The notes under the pieces are model-generated. The model did not search any database, had not been told where the DNA came from, and was given only the letters and a program-made list of their open reading frames with translations. DNA of 18,668 bases from NCBI GenBank assembly GCA_900542125.1, contig UQMO01000046.1, forward strand, positions 1-18,668, read 5' to 3'. Positions 13,932 through 18,668 of this stretch are shown piece after piece. How positions within the stretch are numbered: position 1 is the first letter of the stretch; the number at the start of each line of letters is the position of its first letter. A program made the position numbers and the translations under genes. The DNA is from an uncultured Collinsella sp. (GTDB lineage Bacteria > Actinomycetota > Coriobacteriia > Coriobacteriales > Coriobacteriaceae).

Positions 13932-13961
13932 TACGGGCGCCCACATCAGCAGACGCCCGTA
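13926..13961 (-). terminator. Intrinsic terminator of argH
   Basis: Arms TACGGGCG (13932-13939) and CGCCCGTA (13954-13961) pair perfectly. On the minus strand the stem is followed by TTTTGTTG. It lies about 50 nt after the argH stop. Confidence 0.8.
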
Positions 13962-14012
13962 AAGCAAAAAACGATTCCTCAATAAATGGACAATACGGCT
14001 TCAGCCAAACCT

Positions 14013-15443
14013 CTACTTTGCCCCGTGGCCCATCTCGACGACCTTAGTCAGCGATCCAAACACGCCCTCGTCGGCCACGAGCTGCGCCTTGGCACGCTGC
14101 AGCTGCACGGCAACGGCGGCAGGGGCGGTGCCGCCCTCGGTCGTGCGCGCGGCGACAATCGACGGGATGTCGAGCGCCTCGGTAATGTCGCGCTCAAAGA
14201 GCGGGCTTGCCTCCTGGAACACTTCAAACGGCAGGTCCTCAAGATTGCAGCCGCGCTTCTCACACATCAGAACCAGATGCCCCACCACGGCATGTGCCTC
14301 GCGGAACGGCAGACCACGCTTGGCCAGGTAATCGGCAACATCGGTGGCGGCAAGGTGACCCACGCCGCACTCGCGCGCCATGGCATCCTCGTTGACGGTC
14401 CAAGTCGAAATCATACCAGCCATAACCGACAGGCACTGCATGAGCGTATGAGCGGTATCGAGCGCGCCCTCCTTGTCCTCCTGCAAGTCCTTGTTATAAG
14501 CAAGCGGCAGGCCCTTCATGGTTACCAGCAGCTGCACCAGGTTGCCGTACACGCGACCGCTCTTGCCGCGGATAAGCTCGGCAAAGTCGGGGTTCTTCTT
14601 CTGCGGCATGATGGACGAGCCGGTGGAGTACGAGTCGGAAAGCGTGATAAAGCCAAATTCGGAGCTCGACCACAGCACGATCTCCTCGGAAAGACGCGAC
14701 AGGTGCATCGCCATGACGGATCCGGCGTAATGCAGATCGAGCAGGAAATCACGGTCGGAAACCGCATCGAGCGAGTTGGGAATCACGCCCGCAAAACCAA
14801 GTTCGGCAGCCGTCATCTGGCGATCGAGCGGATAGCTCGTACCGGCAAGCGCGGCAGCACCCAGCGGGCAGTTGTCGGCGGCATCAAAGGCGGCCTTCAG
14901 GCGCGTAAAGTCGCGCGCGAACATCCAGGAATACGCCAGCAGATGATGCGACAGCAGCACGGGCTGAGCGTGCTGCATGTGCGTGTAGCCCGGCAAAATC
15001 ACCTTGTCGTACTTCTTAGCCGCATCCACCAGCACATGGCGCAGCTCTAGATTGGCCTCCATGAGCTCCTTGGCCAGCGCCTTGACGCCCAGTCGCGTAT
15101 CGGTCGCCACCTGGTCGTTGCGCGAACGCCCAGTATGCAAGCGCTTGCCAGCCTCGCCGATGCGACGCGTCAGCTCGCTCTCGATGGACATATGAATGTC
15201 TTCGTCGTTGATGTCGAAGGTAAAGTTGCCGGCATCGATATCCTGTTCGATTCCGGTCAGGCCCTCGGCAATCGCGCGCTCGTCCTCGGCACTGATGATG
15301 CCCTGGGCCGCCAGCATTTTGGCATGCGCCTTAGAGCCGGCGATATCCTGCTTATAGAGATGTTTGTCGACCGGCAGCGACGCGCCAAACTCCTGCGTGA
15401 CCTCGGCCACACCTGCCTCAAAACGACCGCCCCAAAGAGCCAT
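14013..15443 (-). CDS. argH: Argininosuccinate lyase
   Basis: A 476-residue enzyme of the fumarase/aspartase superfamily that splits argininosuccinate into arginine and fumarate, the last step of arginine synthesis. Family marks are the N-terminal MALWGGRFEAG, HTGRSRNDQVATD (residues 103-115), the catalytic-region THMQHAQPV (154-162) and the superfamily signature GSSIMPQKKNP (275-285). The ATG at 15443 is preferred over the in-frame start at 15518 because AGGGGA lies 7 nt before it and the lyase N-terminus begins there. argG lies upstream on the same strand with a small unknown ORF between them. A palindrome, ATCGCTAAAGCGAT, lies 55-68 nt upstream. Confidence 0.95.
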   Translation of the reverse strand: MALWGGRFEAGVAEVTQEFGASLPVDKHLYKQDIAGSKAHAKMLAAQGIISAEDERAIAEGLTGIEQDIDAGNFTFDINDEDIHMSIESELTRRIGEAGKRLHTGRSRNDQVATDTRLGVKALAKELMEANLELRHVLVDAAKKYDKVILPGYTHMQHAQPVLLSHHLLAYSWMFARDFTRLKAAFDAADNCPLGAAALAGTSYPLDRQMTAAELGFAGVIPNSLDAVSDRDFLLDLHYAGSVMAMHLSRLSEEIVLWSSSEFGFITLSDSYSTGSSIMPQKKNPDFAELIRGKSGRVYGNLVQLLVTMKGLPLAYNKDLQEDKEGALDTAHTLMQCLSVMAGMISTWTVNEDAMARECGVGHLAATDVADYLAKRGLPFREAHAVVGHLVLMCEKRGCNLEDLPFEVFQEASPLFERDITEALDIPSIVAARTTEGGTAPAAVAVQLQRAKAQLVADEGVFGSLTKVVEMGHGAK

Positions 15444-15497
15444 GGAACCGTCCCCTTTCTCCAAATACCAAAACAAGCGCCCAAAGCAATGCGCCAT

Positions 15498-15511
15498 ATC
15501 GCTAAAGCGAT
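15498..15511. promoter_or_regulatory. Operator-like palindrome before argH
   Basis: ATCGCT and AGCGAT are perfect arms around a 2-nt centre, too tight for an RNA hairpin and so more like a protein-binding palindrome. On the minus strand TTGAAA directly precedes it. A possible downstream promoter, TTGCTT then TATTTG at 16-nt spacing, is weak. It does not match an ArgR box. Confidence 0.35.
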
Positions 15512-15561
15512 TTTTCAACCGCTAGTTTTGCACATTCCCCACCGTGTGCGGAGCCATGTAG

Positions 15562-15732
15562 CTAATTTGCAAAGAAGTGACGCGCCATACACTTGGCGCC
15601 CAACGTCTCCCTCCGGATGTTGCCCTGCGAACCATCGATCCAGGCCTTCAGGCTCATAGGAACGTCCTCGACCCTTACAGCATCGAACTCGGGCGCGAGG
15701 GCAAGCAAAGCATGCGCGATAGCATTGAACAT
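15562..15732 (-). CDS. Small hypothetical protein between argG and argH
   Basis: A 56-residue ORF that begins MFNAIAHALLALAPEFDAVR and ends GAKCMARHFFAN. It is below common length cut-offs, but its ATG has GAGGAG 8 nt before it and its codons are GC-rich at third positions, like neighbouring genes. The first 20 residues are helix-like and hydrophobic; the rest is mixed charged (DVPMSLKAWIDGSQGNIRRETLG). No membrane helix long enough to span, no signal peptide and no family that I recognise. It lies after the argG terminator and a TATATATA tract and just before the argH leader, so it might be co-transcribed with argH or be a separate small gene. Confidence 0.55.
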   Translation of the reverse strand: MFNAIAHALLALAPEFDAVRVEDVPMSLKAWIDGSQGNIRRETLGAKCMARHFFAN

Positions 15733-15783
15733 AATGGATACTCCTCATATATATAGGCACAGAGCCGCCAAATTGATAGAAGG

Positions 15784-15811
15784 AGCCCCGCCGGACAACC
15801 CCGGCGGGGCT
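15784..15811 (-). terminator. Hairpin terminator of argG
   Basis: Arms AGCCCCGCCGG (15784-15794) and CCGGCGGGGCT (15801-15811) pair perfectly with a 6-nt loop. On the minus strand CCTTCT follows, a poor T-tract. It lies 155 nt after the argG stop, a long 3' region in which I see no other gene (15812-15965). Confidence 0.7.
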
Positions 15812-15965
15812 CGGACTCAGCCGCAGACGCGGCATCATATATGCGGGCGGAACGTAGGGGCCACCGATGTTAAGAAGTGTCAGCAAGCATAACGAAAGGT
15901 AGGGACCCCGTGCGCCCGTTATGTATCACGCGGATGGGCCGCGCGGATACCAAGGGAAGGAGACG

Positions 15966-17192
15966 CTAGGCCTGAGCGGCAGCAGAGCTGGGGCCCTGGA
16001 CCTTTGCCCACGTCTTGAGCGACAGCGTATCGATCTCGATAAAGCCGGCGCTGGCCTTCTCGTCAAACGTGGTGTCGCGGTCGTAGGTAGCCAGACCGTA
16101 GTCGTAGAGGCTGAAGGGGCTCTTGCGGCCGACGACATGGCAGTTGCCCTTAAAGAACTTCAGACGGACAGTGCCGGTCACGAACTTCTGGGTGTCAGCC
16201 ATAAAGGCGTCGAGCGCGTTTTTGAGCGGGCTGTACCACTGGCCGTTGTACACGGCGGTGGCCCAATCCTGCTCGAGCTTAATCTTGGTCTTGAGCAGGT
16301 CGCCCTCGACGCAGATGTCCTCGAGCGCCTTGTGGGCGGTGATGAGCGTCAGGGCGCCGGGAACCTCGTAGCACTCGCGGCTCTTAAGGCCCACCAGGCG
16401 ATCCTCGACCAGATCGAGACGGCCAAAGCCATTGTCGCCGGAGATCTTGTTGAGGGCGATGACGATCTCGGAGAGTTTCATCTTCTTGCCGTCGACGGCG
16501 ACGGGCTTGCCGGCTTCAAACTCAATCTCGGTGTAGGTCGGGGTGTCCGGCGTGTCCTCGGGGTTCTTGGTCATAACCCAAGCGTCGTCGAGCGGCTCGT
16601 TCCAGGGATCCTCCAGGTGACCGCACTCAATGGCACGACCCCACAGGTTGTCGTCGATGGAGTAGGGGTTGTCGTTGGCACCCTCGGGAACCGGCACGTT
16701 GTGGGCGTGGGCATAGGCGACCTCGTCGGGGCGACACTTCAGGTCCCACTCGCGAACCGGGGCGATAACCTTGAGCTCGGGGTCGAGGGCCTTGACGGCG
16801 GCCTCAAAACGGACCTGGTCGTTACCCTTGCCGGTGCAGCCGTGGGCGACGTAGGTCGCGCCAAACTCGTGGGCGACCTCAACAAGCTTCTTGGCAAGCA
16901 GCGGGCGAGACAGGGCGGAGAGCAGCGGATACTTGTTCTCGTACATGGAGTTTGCTGCAATGGCCTTGGTCAGGAACTCATCGGAGAACTCGTCGCGCAG
17001 GTCGAGCACCTGGCAATCGAGAACGCCCAGGTCGAGCGCCTTCTGCTTCTTGGCATCCAGTCCGGTCTCTTCCTGGCCCACGTTGCCGCAGACACAAACG
17101 ACATCGAGATTCTTCTCGTCCTGGAGCCACTTGACACATACGGATGTATCAAGACCACCGGAATATGCGAGAACGACTTTTTCCTTGCTCAT
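15966..17192 (-). CDS. argG: Argininosuccinate synthase
   Basis: A 408-residue cytosolic enzyme that joins citrulline and aspartate with ATP to give argininosuccinate. The N-terminal PP-loop is VVLAYSGGLDTS (residues 6-17), the second signature is GATYVAHGCTGKGNDQVRFE (111-130), and the GNVGQEE segment near residue 37 also matches the family. Length is normal. The ATG at 17192 is chosen over the in-frame start at 17243 because AAGGA lies 7 nt before it and the PP-loop strand follows at once. It is followed on the same strand by a terminator-like hairpin, a 56-codon ORF and argH. Confidence 0.95.
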   Translation of the reverse strand: MSKEKVVLAYSGGLDTSVCVKWLQDEKNLDVVCVCGNVGQEETGLDAKKQKALDLGVLDCQVLDLRDEFSDEFLTKAIAANSMYENKYPLLSALSRPLLAKKLVEVAHEFGATYVAHGCTGKGNDQVRFEAAVKALDPELKVIAPVREWDLKCRPDEVAYAHAHNVPVPEGANDNPYSIDDNLWGRAIECGHLEDPWNEPLDDAWVMTKNPEDTPDTPTYTEIEFEAGKPVAVDGKKMKLSEIVIALNKISGDNGFGRLDLVEDRLVGLKSRECYEVPGALTLITAHKALEDICVEGDLLKTKIKLEQDWATAVYNGQWYSPLKNALDAFMADTQKFVTGTVRLKFFKGNCHVVGRKSPFSLYDYGLATYDRDTTFDEKASAGFIEIDTLSLKTWAKVQGPSSAAAQA

Positions 17193-17745
17193 GGCTGTTT
17201 CCTTTCGCCCTTGGTAGCTAGTTAGAACATCGGTCAGTTGCAAGTCATTTCAAGGTCATATACCGTGCAATATCAGGTTAAATAGCAAAAATCAGCACAT
17301 ACATGCCCTAGAAACATGCAGCAATGTCATGCTAAAACCCAACGACCTCAAAATGACTCTGTTGAGGCAATTCGCCCCATGCGGACAGAGACGATTGTTA
17401 TCGTCGTCGGGAAATTGCGCGCTGGCGTCGGATGGCATTGTCTGCAGTGGTGATGATCGTTACGAACTGCATCTGCCTCTCCTTTCACCTATCGCCGGGC
17501 GCAATTCTAATATCGTAAACGGTACCTTTTCCTCGGTAAGCGGTTGTTTTTCCGTCTCCGTTTTCGATGGTCGCTATATTACGCTAAAGTGCCCGCAGCA
17601 CAAGCGACAAATTCAAATTTCTGAAAGTTTTTTCATTACTTTGTGAAGCGTGGTGCAAATACGCTCCGTTCCTGCGAAAATACGCCCGACTACGAATTGA
17701 TGGTTATAACGTCTGAAACAATCTCGAAACGAAAGGCTCGCTTTT
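17193..17745. promoter_or_regulatory. Long AT-richer divergent region between argG and the Cof gene
   Basis: This 553-nt region is lower in GC than its surroundings and must contain two divergent promoters. The argG-proximal part (17240-17335) is the most AT-rich and holds three CATGC boxes at 13-nt spacing. Small hairpins occur at 17347-17368 (CCTCAA/TTGAGG) and 17390-17405 (GACGAT/ATCGTC). A 105-codon plus-strand frame (17329-17646) has no ribosome binding site and mixed codon use; I do not call it a gene. No tRNA or known riboswitch is seen. Confidence 0.45.
17301..17332. repeat. Three CATGC boxes at exact 13-nt spacing upstream of argG
   Basis: CATGC occurs at 17302-17306, 17315-17319 and 17328-17332, so each start is 13 nt from the next; the first two are ACATGC and the third TCATGC. 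They lie about 110-140 nt upstream of the argG ATG in an AT-rich stretch. They may be binding sites for a regulator. They do not resemble an ArgR operator. Confidence 0.45.
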
Positions 17746-18573
17746 ATGCAAACTTACGAATCGGACGCCAATATCGGAAACATTAAGATTCTCGCCGTCG
17801 ACATGGACAAGACGCTGCTGACCGACGAGCGCGTGCTGCCCCAGGGTCTTGATGAGCGCCTAGACAAGCTCGCCGACGCCGGCATCGTATTCTGCCCCGC
17901 CAGCGGACGTCCCGCCCCCAAGCTCGAGGAGATGTTCGAGGGCATCAAAAACCGCCTTGCTTTTTGTCCCGACAACGGAGCGTGCGTGATCTATCGCGGC
18001 AGCTATATCTATAAGAGCATTATCGACGTGGAGCTGTACCAGCAGGTCTTGAGCCGCGCCTCAGAGGATCCGCGCGCCGTCCCCGTCCTGTGCTGCTTCG
18101 ACGAGTTTTACGTGCTTGCCCGCGACCATCAATACCACGACGAGATCAGCGTCTACTACAACACAATCAACTACGTCGACAGCTTTGAGGACATTGATAT
18201 CGAGTCCAACAAGATCTCGATCTTCTTCCCCGCCTATGATGCCGAGCCCGCATTCCGCGAGACCTATAGCCCCGAGTTCTCGGACAAGCTCTACGTCACC
18301 AACGCCGGGCGCGAGTGGATCGACTTTATGAACCTGGGCGTCGACAAGGGCGCCGGTGTCGCGCACCTGTGCGAGCACCTGGGCATCGATATTGCCGATG
18401 CCGCCGCCGTGGGCGATACCTACAACGACATCCCCATGCTTGAGCGCGTCGGCCACAGCTTTATCGTGGACAATGCTGAGGAGCATATGAACGCGCATGC
18501 TAAGTGGCGCATTCCGAGCAACAACGACGGGGGCGTACTGACGCTCATCGACGCCATCTTGGCGGCTCGTTAA
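17746..18573 (+). CDS. Cof-type HAD-IIB family hydrolase
   Basis: A 275-residue cytosolic phosphatase of the Cof/YbiV type. Motif I is LAVDMDKTLLT (residues 16-26, catalytic Asp19 and Asp21), motif II is PASGRP (51-56), the motif III lysine is in VDKGAGV (Lys201) and motif IV is VGDTYNDIPML (222-232). The large alpha/beta cap between motifs II and III (about 85-195) defines the IIB class, which acts on small sugar phosphates or cofactor phosphates such as FMN or PLP. The ATG at 17746 has GAAAGG 9 nt before it. It is not related in detail to the other HAD protein in the window, which has a different cap. Confidence 0.9.
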   Translation: MQTYESDANIGNIKILAVDMDKTLLTDERVLPQGLDERLDKLADAGIVFCPASGRPAPKLEEMFEGIKNRLAFCPDNGACVIYRGSYIYKSIIDVELYQQVLSRASEDPRAVPVLCCFDEFYVLARDHQYHDEISVYYNTINYVDSFEDIDIESNKISIFFPAYDAEPAFRETYSPEFSDKLYVTNAGREWIDFMNLGVDKGAGVAHLCEHLGIDIADAAAVGDTYNDIPMLERVGHSFIVDNAEEHMNAHAKWRIPSNNDGGVLTLIDAILAAR

Positions 18574-18584
18574 CGTGGCTCGTC

Positions 18585-18665
18585 GGACCTGGCCGGGCGA
18601 GGCGGGTAAGTTTTTCGTTCGGTCAGGTCCTGGGCTCGCTCGGAAAGCACATTAAGTGCTTTCCG
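18585..18665 (+). terminator. Inverted repeats after the Cof gene, at the contig end
   Basis: Two structures follow the stop codon. An imperfect 10-bp repeat, GGACCTGGCC (18585-18594) with GGTCAGGTCC (18621-18630), surrounds a T5 run. Then comes a perfect 10-bp hairpin, CGGAAAGCAC (18641-18650) with GTGCTTTCCG (18656-18665). The contig ends 3 nt later, so a T-tract cannot be checked. Confidence 0.55.
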
Positions 18666-18668
18666 GCT

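Noticed and set aside
17329..17646. 105-codon plus-strand ORF upstream of the Cof gene
   Set aside because: It has no ribosome binding site, mixed codon use and no recognisable domain, and it lies in an AT-richer regulatory region.
1..18668. CRISPR arrays, tRNA genes, insertion sequences
   Set aside because: No regularly spaced direct repeats with spacers, no tRNA-like cloverleaf and no transposase gene were found on reading both strands.

Overview
The window looks like one short-read assembly contig from a high-GC gut actinobacterium of the Coriobacteriia, most like Collinsella. This is inferred from the GC-rich codon use, a four-domain ribosomal protein S1, a type A RNase P RNA and the general gene style; no 16S gene is present to settle it. 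The first 42 bases are not biological. They are an Illumina Nextera index plus Read 1 transposase adapter fused to the contig end, so the first gene is cut off at its 5' side.

Layout. 43-2224 (+): the 3' part of a CLC-type anion channel/antiporter, probably of the fluoride type, then a diacylglycerol-kinase-family lipid kinase. 2312-6242 (-): a small GGQ release-factor-like ribosome rescue protein, xanthine phosphoribosyltransferase (xpt), a DHA2-type MFS exporter and O-acetylhomoserine sulfhydrylase (metY). 6473-6919 (+): a cysteine-rich C_GCAxxG redox protein, convergent with a YigZ/IMPACT protein (6987-7622, -). 7895-8258 (-): RNase P RNA (rnpB). 8582-9748 (-): rpsA with a TTG start. 10064-10822 (+): a HAD hydrolase with a GTG start. 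11012-12331 (-): an Fe-S L-cysteine desulfidase (CyuA/YhaM family). 12603-13070 (+): rpiB. 13222-13626 (-): ndk. 14013-17192 (-): argG, then a 56-codon unknown ORF, then argH, i.e. the last two steps of arginine synthesis. 17746-18573 (+): a Cof-type HAD phosphatase.

Most genes are housekeeping and form no large operon. The themes are sulfur and amino-acid metabolism (metY, cyuA, argG/argH), nucleotide salvage and balance (xpt, ndk), translation (rpsA, rescue factor, rnpB) and phosphate-ester hydrolysis (two HAD proteins). Many genes end in clear hairpin terminators.

The most unusual signal is a roughly 115-bp structured element present twice in the same orientation, just 3' of rnpB (7776-7890) and just 3' of cyuA (10869-10982). 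Both copies share border sequences and a 68-69 nt core that folds into a nested hairpin. Between border and core, each copy carries its own 15-nt stem arms, which differ strongly between copies yet are perfectly self-complementary. This looks like a selected RNA or DNA structure with a variable stem. I cannot tell whether it is already catalogued; the Collinsella-1 RNA motif should be checked first. Other points of interest are terminator-like hairpins pressed against the ribosome binding sites of the rescue-factor gene and the MFS gene, several REP-like palindromes, operator-like palindromes before cyuA, rpiB and argH, and a frameshifted membrane-protein-like remnant next to yigZ.
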